From Oxytricha trifallax (lineage: Eukaryota > Ciliophora > Spirotrichea > Sporadotrichida > Oxytrichidae): a stretch of 64,000 nt of DNA. The first letter of the stretch is position 1, and the number at the start of each line of letters is the position of its first letter. The notes beneath the pieces are model-generated. The model had not been told where the DNA came from, did not search any database, and was given only the letters and a program-made list of their open reading frames with translations. The stretch covers positions 1-64,000 of the forward strand of contig ARYC01017270.1 of assembly GCA_000711775.1 (NCBI GenBank), read 5' to 3'. The position numbers and the translations under genes are program-made. This document shows positions 24,201-33,870 of this stretch, in pieces.

Positions 24201-24605
24201 AGGAATTATGTGAAAGAACAGAGAGCTGTCATGCTGAAAGCCATTAGTGAGCAGGTTATGAGAAATGAATTTAACTTCTTCAGAGAAGAAATGGAGGAAG
24301 AGAATATGAATCGGGAATTGATGGAACAAGAAATGAACATGAATGACACTGACGACACTATTGCTAAAATTTCTATCATTTTTTTTCTAAAAAAATGATA
24401 ATTTAATAACAAAATATATTCAATCAATAGCGACTAAGAAAACGATGCTATAGGATACGAGGACGATGAAAACTAATAGAATAACGAAGACATTTAAGAT
24501 TAGTTAAGACAACATTTGTATGGAGAGGATGACATCATCAGTGATGGTATTAAGAATATAATAGTAGACAATGAAGTTGAAATTGATGAAGATATCAACT
24601 TATGA
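18226..24605 (+). CDS. Large TPR-repeat protein with germline interruptions
   Basis: ATG 18226 to TGA 24605. The first 640 residues are Ser/Asn-rich low complexity. From about residue 660 at least ten tetratricopeptide repeats follow (examples: YKDALKNFNSSLKFYPGN, YEKALIDFQQVIQ, YDQAILDFNKLLEQN, FQEAITDLTKAIDMDE). A basic KKTKKIRVRF stretch, a further TPR pair and an acidic C-terminus complete it. Removing introns 20525-20896, 21849-21882 and 22435-22472 and IESs 19504-19603, 20968-21007 and 24357-24434 leaves exactly 1,906 codons, which supports every boundary. A further in-frame 39-bp segment flanked by ATG at about 23980 may be a fourth IES. TPR proteins are scaffolds; no specific orthologue recognised. 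Confidence 0.85.
19504..19603 (+). other. IES, pointer AATCTA
   Basis: AATCTA occurs at 19498-19503 and 19598-19603, exactly 100 bp apart. Deleting one repeat and the AT-rich DNA between restores the TPR-gene frame (KNL joined to VKPNQ). A GT and an AG are present inside, but splicing them gives the wrong frame, so this is an IES and not an intron. Confidence 0.88.
20525..20896 (+). other. Unusually long 372-nt intron in the TPR gene
   Basis: GTAAGT at 20525 and GTTTAG at 20896 join two parts of one TPR (NSIKS to LSKGIQRFPKYIEAY) in phase 0. All other introns seen in this window are 22-38 nt, so this one is about ten times longer and may itself contain an IES. The body is A+T-rich with no coding frame. 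Confidence 0.7.
20968..21007 (+). other. 40-bp IES, 2-bp pointer TA
   Basis: Removal joins HY to LKKYEKALIDF, completing a TPR helix, and changes the frame by one as required. Only TA is shared at the two ends (20966-20967 and 21006-21007), a minimal pointer. No GT-AG option exists here. Confidence 0.75.
24357..24434 (+). other. IES, pointer CGAC
   Basis: CGAC at 24353-24356 and 24431-24434 flank 74 bp of A+T-rich DNA containing an in-frame TGA. Removal joins the acidic segments NDTDD and QENDAIGYEDD in frame and leads to the gene's stop at 24605. Confidence 0.85.
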
Positions 24606-24674
24606 AATACTTATATAATAATTTGCAATTTTGAAATATGTATAAAAAATTATGTAATTTAAAAATAACACATT

Positions 24675-24695
24675 CCTGTGTGTGTGTGTGTGTTT
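24675..24695. repeat. (TG)n microsatellite
   Basis: About nine consecutive TG dinucleotides in the AT-rich 3' flank of the TPR gene. No function inferred. Confidence 0.85.
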
Positions 24696-24724
24696 AATGA
24701 TTAAAATCAAATAAATTTAACATA

Positions 24725-25368
24725 TCACTGTTTAATACTAAAATCAAACCATCAATCTTAGTCGTGACGGAGACGTATCTGAGTGAGTTGACGTGGCAAA
24801 CTTCCGTGACGTGGCAGTTATGAAGTAGAAAACTACTAAAAAAACCATTCTCGCTATTACCTAGTCTTCTCGCAAAATCAAGATGTCACCACAGTTTGTA
24901 CCTGGGGACAGAGCTCGTGAGATCAACCTAAAAAACAGAAGATAAAGAAAAAAAAAACAACAGAAGATGGAGAAAAACGCTTACCGGTCCCACCGCTGCT
25001 GGGAAACATAATCCCTGTCCATTCGCTGTGGTAGCTTCAGCACCCTAACCCGGTGTGGGAGAAAAATCCTTATCCTTGGCTTCAATGGTTTTCGTCTTCT
25101 CACTTTCGAAGGCAGAGAGTAGCTTCATCCTGCTCCCTATTACCTAGGAAATTGAACTCAAGCCAGTAGACTCATCTAATGCAGGGAAATTTTAGGATCC
25201 AGCTCACTCTAAGAGTGTACGCTGACAGATTGAACCCCGCCGGTCCCTCATGCGTTACGCCCAGCAACCCCTACCTGCTCTCGATAGGCTTTTGTGTAGT
25301 AGAAAGCTCTATCAGAAAGTCGCAAGTGGTTGGTACCACCTAGCAATTAACTTTCTAATTTAATAATA
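24725..25368. repeat. Dispersed GC-richer repeat, copy 1; possible structured RNA
   Basis: About 640 bp, conspicuously richer in G+C than its surroundings, with a diverged second copy at 31391-32012 in the same orientation. Blocks shared by both include CCATCAATCTTAGTCGTGAC, AGTTGACGTGGCAA, CACTGTGGT, TGCAGGGAAAT, GATTGAACCCC (ATTGAACCCC in copy 2), GTAGTAGAAAGCT and GCAATTAACTTT. The differences are substitutions and indels that ignore codon phase, so it is not protein-coding. Some small stems appear in both copies with different bases (CCAC/GTGG in copy 2 where copy 1 offers CGC/GCG), which hints at RNA structure. I compared it by eye with RNase P/MRP, SRP, U3 and LSU rRNA consensus pieces and found no convincing match. 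Identity unknown. Confidence 0.55.
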
Positions 25369-25766
25369 TAACACATTCCTATTTTATATTTATTTACAGG
25401 AATATAAGTGTGAATATTAAGCTATTGTAATTTTTAAATTAAATATTATAAGATTTATAAATCATAAGTGCTCACTAGTACAAGTTGTTAGTTTTATCTC
25501 CCCATTTATTTTTTCAGCACAAATTATTTCATTCTAAAATAAAGATCAAAATAAAACTTTTATTTTTCTTACAATCAAGAGGAAACTATTTGAAAAATCA
25601 TAATAAAAATAAGTCTTACAACAATAATTTCTTTTAGAATATGTATTTTTATTGTTAAGAATGAAATAGGCAAAAAAATATACAAATAGGAAAATTCAGG
25701 AATACGGGAATATTAATTTAAATCGCAAAACAGTATAAATTACCGTAACATATCTTTTAACATAAA
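25369..25766. other. Non-coding AT-rich spacer
   Basis: About 400 bp with no plausible frame, between the repeat and the Tudor-SN start codon. It presumably holds the promoter of that gene; no specific motif recognised. Confidence 0.5.
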
Positions 25767-27006
25767 ATGGTAGAAAAGAAAGAAAAAGTAGACAAAGTCA
25801 TTAAAGGACTTGTCAAAGCAGTATTTTCAGGTGATTATATCACAATTACTAAATCATCTATAATTTATTAAGAATTAATTCAAATATGTTAAAAACTTAA
25901 AATTATAAGCAACATGGACCATCTGATCACAATGTTTATCTTGCTTCAGTTCAAGCTCCAAAAATAGGTAGCTCAACCAGAGTTGAAGAGCCATTCGCTT
26001 TCGAGGCAAGAGAATTCCTAAGAGAGAAAATTATTGGTAAAAAGGCAGAATTTACTAACGAATACAACTATGGTGGCAGAGATTATGGCACTTTAGTAGT
26101 TGATGGATTGAATTGCAACTTGGCTATTGTGAAAGCTGGTTTAGCTAGAGTTATTGAGAAGAAAGGAGCAATGGCTGCAAGTACACATTATGAAGAATTG
26201 GTTAATGCTCAATCAGATGCAAAGAGCAAGGGAACAGGTCTCTGGAGTTCTTAAGATGACAAATTCCTTGACAAACACACCAGAAAAGTGACATACTTCA
26301 CTGATGCAGGTTATAATGCTCCAAGACTACTTGAAGATGCTAAGAAAATCGATAAACCACTTGAATGTATTGTCGAGTACGTGTTCAACTGCAGCTACTT
26401 TTCCGTTTTCATCCATAAATTCCAAACTGTAATAAAGCTCTCCTTAGTACATTTATTCACACCTCAGACAGATAAGTAACTTGTGGACGATGGCAAGAGA
26501 TTCGTTGAGAAGCTTATATTGCACAGAACAGTCGGAGTTAAGCTGGAGAGAAGTGAAGAGGGTGGCACTTTAGTTGGAAGAATTTATCATCCAGCTGGTG
26601 ATATTGCTTATGAATCTTTGAAGGGTGGGTATACCAAATTGAACATGCCAAAGAATATCGATTTCGATGCTGACTACTTCAAGACTCTCAAGGAGGCTCA
26701 ACTTATCGCTCAATCTAAGCAAGCTAGAATCTGGAAAGATTTCAAGCCAGAGGAGTAAAAATAAAAGCAAAAGGCCTCTGCTACTGATTTTACAGGAAAG
26801 GTAGTTGAGATTCACACTGGTGACTCATTGACCATTGAAAGAGAATCTGATTTAAAGCAAATTAGAGTTTTCTTGGCAACTGTCAAGGCACCATTGTTGA
26901 ATAAGAAACCTGGCGAAGACCCAGATGCATATGCTTGGGACAGTAAGGAAGCCATGAGAAAAGCTACTATTGGTAAGAAAGTCAAGGTTATTATGGAGTT
27001 CAGCAA
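25767..27006 (+). CDS. SND1: Tudor-SN (SND1) 5' MDSs: SN1, SN2 and start of SN3
   Basis: ATG 25767 opens a protein with KGLVKAVFSGDYITI, the start of a staphylococcal-nuclease-like (SN) domain, then NVYLASVQAPKIG and the rest of SN1, SN2 (VEKLILHRTVGVKLE, GRIYHPAGDI) and the beginning of SN3 (GKVVEIHTGDSLTIERE, RVFLATVKAPLL, IGKKVKVIMEFSK). Tudor-SN is a conserved multi-SN plus Tudor protein acting in RNA processing and RNA-induced silencing. The coding sequence stops being SN-like at pointer GAGTTCAGCAA (26996-27006). Adding MDS3 (44196-44392) and the 3' part (53538-54757) and removing IES 25851-25897 gives 2,610 nt, exactly 870 codons, near the usual family length of about 900. Confidence 0.93.
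25851..25897 (+). other. IES in SN1, pointer ACT
   Basis: ACT at 25848-25850 and 25895-25897 flank 44 bp of AT-rich DNA. Removal gives YITITQNYKQHGPSDHNVYL, an intact SN1 strand-loop-strand, in frame. There is no GT at the left edge, so it is not an intron. Confidence 0.75.
26996..27006 (+). other. 11-bp MDS pointer GAGTTCAGCAA
   Basis: The same 11 bases occur at 44185-44195 and 50398-50408 at the start of two copies of the missing SN3 segment, and with one mismatch at 37395-37405. Junction through the pointer reads EFSK-TVNERN in frame. Confidence 0.92.
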
Positions 27007-27719
27007 ACATTATTAAATTACACTAAATTAAGTTTTAAATTTGAAATATTTCAAAATATACAGATAATAGCCATCCCTAATTTTGATTATTATTATTATT
27101 ATTATGGTATTAAACTTGAAGTCTTAACCACCAGAGCATTCAATTCTGCTGATTTATTATTAGATAATTTAGATTTAATATTTGTATTAATAAATTAATA
27201 TAATATTGGTATAAGTGATTGAACAATTTAGTTATTGCTTAAGACAGATAAATAGACTTTAACATATTATTATATCTATTTTATCTATGAAAAATATATA
27301 TTCTATCATCTCCTCCCCTCCAATAAAAAACACTTAAATCTTAAATTGTGTAATAATTTTGTAATAACATTAAATTCTTTTTAATTATATTTCATAATTA
27401 TTAAACTACCAATAATAGTTTAATAATTATGAAATCTATTTATTATCTGAGATAAAGTATAATTATGGGGTTAAACAACACACAATAGGCATTATAAATA
27501 TAATTCATTCTCATTTTAATAATTAATATCTCTATTTATTGTATTGAATTTAAATAATTTATTTACTGAATTTGTTTAGTGATGATATTTTATATTTAAT
27601 CATCTTTTAAAAATCAAAATATCCATAAAGAAGAATTTGGCTCTTTAGTGAGAAAGTTGGAATATAACTTATATCTATGAAAAGTTCATTCTTATAATTA
27701 TATATTGTTTTTTTCGCAA

Positions 27720-27915
27720 TATTTTGAAAGAGATCTCAAATAACCAAGATCACCTTTATCTTCAATGATTTCGAGATTGCAATCACTTTATCTTTCTCTT
27801 ATAAGCACTATATAGTTTAAATAGTAAAAAAAAGTTAAAGGTTGAGGAAGGATTATCTGCATATCATAAGAAGCTTTAGACACTCTAACAACATTTTCTT
27901 CATCTATCAAGCTTA
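27720..27915 (-). pseudogene. Germline-limited family, DEEN-type exon, unit 1
   Basis: Minus-strand frame with SLIDEENVVRVSKASYDMQ and YLNYIVLIRERQSDCNLEII, homologous to exons at 39520-39725 and 45125-45350. The family is not recognised. It is the most downstream exon of a three-times repeated minus-strand gene set lying wholly inside the Tudor-SN interruption. I cannot tell whether the exon is still functional; the flanks are AT-rich with only short shared blocks (for example an exon near 28240-28310 with LNETSHTLKVLITH). Confidence 0.45.
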
Positions 27916-28859
27916 TATTCAAAATAAATGAAAAAAAATTATCTTGTAAGAATTAGTTATCATAAAAATATATATATTATCAACTAATAATATTATGTTT
28001 TTAAATTTCAAATAAATAATTTTTTGAACTGGAGTTATGATTATGAGCTCCTTAAAAACCAAAATATTCCAAAAGAAGAGTTTTAGGACCGATATAGAAT
28101 TTTTAATTGTTAATAAATATTACAATTTAAAAGAATTTTTAATTAAAAATAGAATTAAGAGTATCTAGGCTCACTGTTTGGAACTTAATCAATTTTATTG
28201 ATACAATAAATTTAGTATGAAATAGTATCTAAATTATATTAAATGAGTTATGAGTACTTTCAGAGTATGAGATGTTTCGTTAAGAATAACTTTTAAAGGC
28301 ACACCATGATGAACTCTTTTCAGGAGTCTTTCATAGAAACTTATAGATGTTGATTAATAAATTCTGTTTTTATATATGAATGAAATGTTAATTTTCCCAT
28401 CCAAATTATCTACAATAAGTTATTAAATTAATAATTCCAATGAGTATAAATGGATATTTTATTTTCTTTAACTCACCAACAATTTTTTAAGTGCTATCTT
28501 TTATTGAAGCTTGTTCTTATATTTTCTATGAAATGTTTTTAATTAATTTAATCAATTATACCTTTGAATAAGATGTATTAAAGTCATTTTAAATATTATA
28601 AAATCAAAAAAATAGCTTAAAATAAAAATTCTAAAAAGTAAAAATTCAAATTTCAACAATATATATTTTATTTGATGAAATTTTTATATTTGCTAAAAAT
28701 ATTATTATTCTTTATATTATTGTAATTAAAATAAGCCTTTGAATAAAAACCCCAAAACCCATTAGTGAGGTTTATAGGTGCTTTTATTTGTAGGGTGTAG
28801 TTGGGTCTTATTGGGGTTAGTAGAGAAATTAGTCCAATTTACAAAATTCGAAATAGAAA

Positions 28860-29910
28860 TTAGCGAAATTTAGGGTCTATTTATGATGATAAATATTTAG
28901 ATTTACTGCTTAAGCTTAGGTATTTTACGAGTATTAATATAGACTAACTCAAACCAGTACTAAATTATGCAAATATAGCAAAGCTCATAAACAAGAGTGT
29001 CTCAACTGTTAGGTATCACTGCATGCTTGCTTTTTAGCATTTTAATTCTGATACTTAAAGACATCCAGTAAGAAAATAAAAGTTCACTCAGACCCATATT
29101 GAATACCTCTGTGACTCTAAGACTCTAAAGTATAAGACACACTTTCCTCTTGACTAGTGAGCTGTAATGTTTCATCGCAGGTTTCCTGACATGCGTATCT
29201 CTCCTTAGACTATAGCCAATATTTATAGAAGAAATGGTATTACTTTCAAGACTGTCAACAGAGTGAAGAGAGTGATTGATTTTACAGTGCCATTTTATAG
29301 TAATAATTTAAACTATATATATGATTAAATGCAGAGAGCTATTACTAATAACATCAATTTCATACTCGCTGATGAGGCTGTGTTTACCTTCAACACCTTT
29401 ATTAATTAGTCTTGGTATAAGAAGTATGATAATATAAAAGTCTATTATTAGAAAGTAAAGGTTGTAACCCATGCAATTTTAGCAGGTGTTAGGGAAGACT
29501 ACGGCTTAGAAAGTTATGTTATTCAACCTCGCTCAATTAAGCGAGAGTAGTATATAGAGTTCCTACATAAGCTGAGAGATAAATACAACGATTAAGAGAT
29601 CATCCTGCTTGTTGACAACCTCTCAGTTCATAAGACTAAGGAATCTAAGAAAGCTTATGAAGAATTAAAGATAACTCCAGTGTATAACGTTCCTTACAGT
29701 CCTCAATTAAATGGAATCGAATTCTATTGGAGTTAGATTAAGACTCACTACAAGAAACTCTTGCTGTATCACCTAATGCATGATCTACCAATCGACACAG
29801 TAGACTTAATTCAGAGTAGCTGCAAGAGAGTAAGCATAGATAAGACAACAGTTTTTGCGAGAAAGGGAAGAATGAATGTTTATAGATAAGGTTTAGATTT
29901 AAATGAATGA
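28860..29910 (+). CDS. TBE 42-kDa transposase, DDE type, near intact
   Basis: The frame encodes about 345 residues ending at TGA 29908-29910. The DD34E catalytic triad is visible: Asp in FILADEAVF, Asp in ILLVDNLSVHKT and Glu in PQLNGIEFYW, 34 residues after the second Asp. An N-terminal helix-turn-helix-like region contains KSVSTVRYH. One in-frame TGA occurs at about residue 95 (after LDQ, where related proteins would be expected to have Trp), and no ATG is seen at the expected start, so this copy is probably inactive. In hypotrichs TBE transposases take part in germline genome rearrangement, including excision of the elements themselves (established knowledge). Confidence 0.85.
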
Positions 29911-30704
29911 ATTAGTATAGAAAACTACTTTAATATAAACGTGCCTAGCAAGGCAAAACTTATAGAAGTAGACAAGTTTGCATACAAGGTATATCCTTTC
30001 AGCTATCTCATTAAGAATGAACAGTATAAGAATGAGTTTGATAACGAATATATCGTTCTTAGAGAAGCTTAATAAAGAGATTGCAAGAACTTGATTAAGA
30101 TAGACGGTGTTATTTTAGGCTTTGAGTTCATCAATATGGCTTTAGAAATATGAAATGACTCAAAGAGACTATCTATATCAAAACAGATATTCGGATGACT
30201 TGAATGATATACTTTCAGAAATGATTAAGGGCGTCTAGGAGTTGCATGAACTTGGATATGTTCAATGAGATCTGAAGCCTGAAAATGTGATGCTCAACCT
30301 CTGTCCTTCAGAAGTAGTAGTTATCGATTTCAATAGAGCCTTAAGATAAGATATTGTAACATTAGCAAAAGTTTGTGGGCACCAGGATACTTCCCAATCA
30401 GAGAGAAGTGGACGAATGGTTCAGTTTAGGGGGATGTATGGGCAGTTGCTGCTATCATGTTAAAAAGTGACATGGAAAGCATGTCTTACCTTGGTACTAA
30501 GCATGAAAAACAATCAATTAGCTTAGCTTCGCTTAGAAGAATATAAAGTAAGAAGATGTCTTCGAAGAAATAAAAAGCATAGTAGAGATGATAATCGTGA
30601 GAGCTCCTTCATATCCTAGATAATCCTTAGATGATATACTTGAGTCACTATAGAGAGCAAGATTCAAAAGATACAACAAAGTCAAGCAGATTAAATTTGT
30701 TTGA
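29911..30704 (+). pseudogene. TBE kinase-domain protein, decayed
   Basis: Directly after the transposase stop, pieces of a protein kinase domain occur in three frames: an N-lobe (KFAYKVYPFSYL ... VLREAQQRDC), a C-lobe with DLKPENVMLN and VVVIDFNRA, then GYFPIREKW and DVWAVAAIM, and a C-terminal LDDILESLQRARF ending at TGA near 30704. At least three frame changes or stops separate the pieces. This matches the kinase half of the TBE 57-kDa protein; its zinc-finger half is absent. Confidence 0.75.
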
Positions 30705-31390
30705 ATTAAGTACACTAATACTCATTAAATATTCTTTAAATTTATATTAAGCCTGCGTTTTCTCTGCTTACCCCAATAAGACCCCAGCTATACCCTACAA
30801 ATTAAAGCACTTATAAACTCACTAAGGGCCATCTTTAAGATTAAAAAATAAGTAATACAAAATCTATTTAGACTTATTATAGCAAAAATGTAATTTAGAT
30901 AGATGTCTAAGCTTCACAAATTTTAATATTTTGTGAATAAAAAGATTCATGAATCTAGTATACTTATTTAAAAAGTACAAAAGTCAAAAAATAAATATTT
31001 GAACTCTGATTTTTATGTTAATATTTATTAACAAGCAATTAATATTTTCAACTTAGATGTATTGTATTAGAATGGTAGATTTATTTATTTTTAAATTAAG
31101 TGGTTTTTTATTATAATTAAATTATGTGAGTTAATTTATATAGTATCGTTGAACAATACTATATATATGAGTTTTCTTAACTTCTGCATTCGTAATTTTA
31201 GAGAATTTTAAGAATTATTTATAAATATTATAAAGCCTTCATTTATACGAAAGGAAAAAATTATGAATACCATTTTAAACCGATTGATAAATTCGTGAAT
31301 CTAAAAACACTGATTAAATATGTAATTAATTATTGAAATTATTATGATTGATTTAGTAATAATTTATACTCAAAATTAAAATTAAAATAT

Positions 31391-32012
31391 TCACTGTTTA
31401 AAACTAAAAACAACCATCAATCTTAGTCGTGACTTATCTGAAGTCAGTTGACGTGGCAATCAATAACTTGGCAAGTCTCGATCTAGAAAAATACCAAAAA
31501 ACCACCTCGCCCTCATTCCACTTCACTCTGTAATCAAGATGAATAGAAGATAAGAACCTAGTCACACAGAGCTCTCAGAGATCCGCTTACTGTAATTAAT
31601 TAAAGGGTGGATTGGTGAAAACTCTTAAAAGGTTCCACCGTTTCTGAGGTAGTAGTCTCTGTCCTATCACTGTGGTGACATTATAAATCAGACCTGGTCT
31701 TTCTGGTATGAGAGGAAAATTATTATCGTTGGCTTCTATGGTTCTCATCGTCTCACCTTTTAAGGCTGAGCACCAACTTTATTCTGCTCCTTGTTACCTA
31801 GAAAGCTAAACTCACTCCAGGTAGCTCATCTATGCAGGGAAATCCTTGCGTCTATCCCACTTGATAAGTGTCAAATTGAACCCCACCTCTTATGTGGTGA
31901 ATCCAGCAACCCTTGCCTACACTCAGCAGACATTAGTGTAGTAGAAAGCTTTATAAGAAAGTCCTGAGCAAGATTGGTACTTCACCCCGCAATTAACTTT
32001 TTAATTTAATAA
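31391..32012. repeat. Dispersed GC-richer repeat, copy 2
   Basis: Diverged partner of 24725-25368, same orientation and nearly full length. It keeps the conserved blocks listed there but has lost some and gained others, so one of the two may be a pseudo-copy. It lies just after the TBE element and before the LRD-type exon of unit 1. No TIRs or target duplications were found at either copy, so I do not call it a transposon. Confidence 0.55.
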
Positions 32013-32094
32013 TTTTTATTATTATTATTTAAATAAGTTTTTAAATTAAAAATAATTAGCTAAAAAATATAAAATTTCAATGTAAAATTTTTAA

Positions 32095-32290
32095 ATTGTC
32101 ATTGATAACAACTAAATTTAGAATAGGTTGCTAACATCCTGTCAATCCAGCTGAAGGCTAAGAACTGTAGCTATCTCCAACCTTTTTATAAGCTTCAATA
32201 GAGAACATAAAAGTGCATTATTAGTCAATACTTTCGCCAGGAACCATGTAGAATATGCTTGGATTGTTAACTTTATCGCGAAGACATATT
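32095..32290 (-). pseudogene. Germline-limited family, LRD-type exon, unit 1
   Basis: Minus-strand frame CLRDKVNNPSIFYMVPGES ... CTFMFSIEAYKKVGDSYSS ... AGLTG. Homologous exons are at 42365-42545 and 46590-46760. The pattern LRDKxNNPxxFYLxP, then a central Cys and IEAYxKxGDxYS, is conserved, with changes concentrated at variable positions. That suggests the exon was, or is, translated. Product unknown. Confidence 0.5.
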
Positions 32291-32299
32291 TAAATAAAA

Positions 32300-33870
32300 T
32301 ATTAATAAATTTTCAAGTGTTCTTTGCTTTAGTTACTTATTTTGAGTGAAGAAACATCTGAGCCCATATTTAATCAATGTTACTTTGTAAAATGTTATTA
32401 TACTCCTTGGTAATAAATAATTATTAAAAACCAAAATTTAATAATAAATAATTTTTAATGCTATTTCTTTGACTAAAAAGCTGTTGGTGAAAAGGAAAGT
32501 GAGTTAGTGATGCTGGAATCAATTTATTGATGCCCTTTCTAAATCAATTTTATTTGAATATTCACTTCTCAAACACTCTTGTAGGTTGCATTAAGCCTTG
32601 ACTACATAATGTATTTCATTAAAGCTCATCAATTAATTTTTAATTGAAATACTCTTTCAGTTTCAATTGGAATTATATAGATTTCTAGGTGTCAAGGGAA
32701 GATTTTTCCGATTTTAATTAATATGATGGACTCTAAGATCTTAGTTAAGTTATTGATACATTAAATTCTTGTTTTATGTAAAATTAATAGGGCCTCTAGT
32801 CATAAAAAATAATTGATATAATTAGTGGAAAATACGATTTGATTGATTTTCTTTTATACAAAGAAAGATGTTTTGGTTACAGCAAAGGACAAGCAACCAT
32901 TGTCATGCCAGCAGAAAATCTTAGAAAATTTTTCTTTAAAGCTCCAAATATTTTAAAATCTCAAGTATTTTAATTAAATGAATAAACAACCCAAACCTTT
33001 TCAATAATTTTAATTGATAAAAGGAGTAATAAACTCACGCTTAATTTTGGTTTATGAAATTCGATTAAGTTTATAATGTTAGCAATTTAATCCAGCCTTT
33101 CATAACTTAATATGATTTATCATAAACCAAATTATTTGGAAAAAAAACTTAGAGTGACTTTAGAATTAACAACTGCCATTATTTTAATATGCATTTTATT
33201 TTCCAAATAAAATATCTTATACAATAATATATCTATAATTTTTACTTTAAATCTTATTAAATTCTAATGAAAAAATCATCTACTTTCTTTATTAGATAAC
33301 AATTTAATAGATCAATTATAATGAATAAATTCTTTTAAATTATAAAGTAAAAAAGTATTTTATTTAGGAAATTAATTTAGAATATAGAATTTAAAAAATA
33401 GCATAGCTATAAAATTAATTTACAATTTTGTATAAGAATTTGGTTCCAAATAGTTTAAATAAAAGTAAATATTCCATCAATTATTTTGTTTTATAAATCA
33501 ATTATGAAAAATAAAATTTCTATGATATATTCTGATGATTTGTAAATAATAAGTTGTTTAATTGAAATAATAATACGAGTTAGTATTCTGAAATATAAAA
33601 TAAACTAAGGAATTGACTGATCAGTGAAATATATGAGAGATTATATGTTAATCTGCAAGAAAAATATAACTGATTCAAATTTGTTTATAAAATATCATTA
33701 TTTTACAGATGGATGCCTTATTTATTTCTCGATTAATCAATAATTTTATTATTTAAAGATTATTATCTATTATATATAAAAGATTTTTAAATGAGTTAAG
33801 CTAAATTAAAAATTTTATTTGTTCTTTTTGTATAATATCTACGATAATAATTATTGTATGATTTAACAAT
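32300..33870. other. AT-rich stretch without recognisable genes
   Basis: About 1.6 kb, mostly A+T, between the LRD-type exon and the membrane-protein gene of unit 1. No convincing frame, repeat or RNA gene was seen. Confidence 0.5.

Larger units (their letters stand above)
28746..30835 (+). mobile_element. TBE-type Tc1/mariner transposon, internally deleted
   Basis: About 2.1 kb bounded by roughly 65-bp inverted terminal repeats (left about 28760-28826, right about 30762-30830). The left extremity reads AAAACCCCAAAACCC, matching hypotrich C4A4 telomere repeat, the hallmark of telomere-bearing elements; the right extremity has lost it. Inside are a transposase and a kinase-like frame, in the same orientation. 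Full TBE elements are about 4 kb and carry a 42-kDa transposase, a zinc-finger/kinase protein and a 22-kDa protein; here the zinc finger and the 22-kDa gene are absent. It lies within germline-limited DNA. Confidence 0.85.

Noticed and set aside
24725-25368. RNase P, MRP, SRP, U3 or LSU rRNA identity for the GC-rich repeat
   Set aside because: Only isolated short similarities were seen; no ordered set of the conserved blocks of any of these RNAs could be placed.
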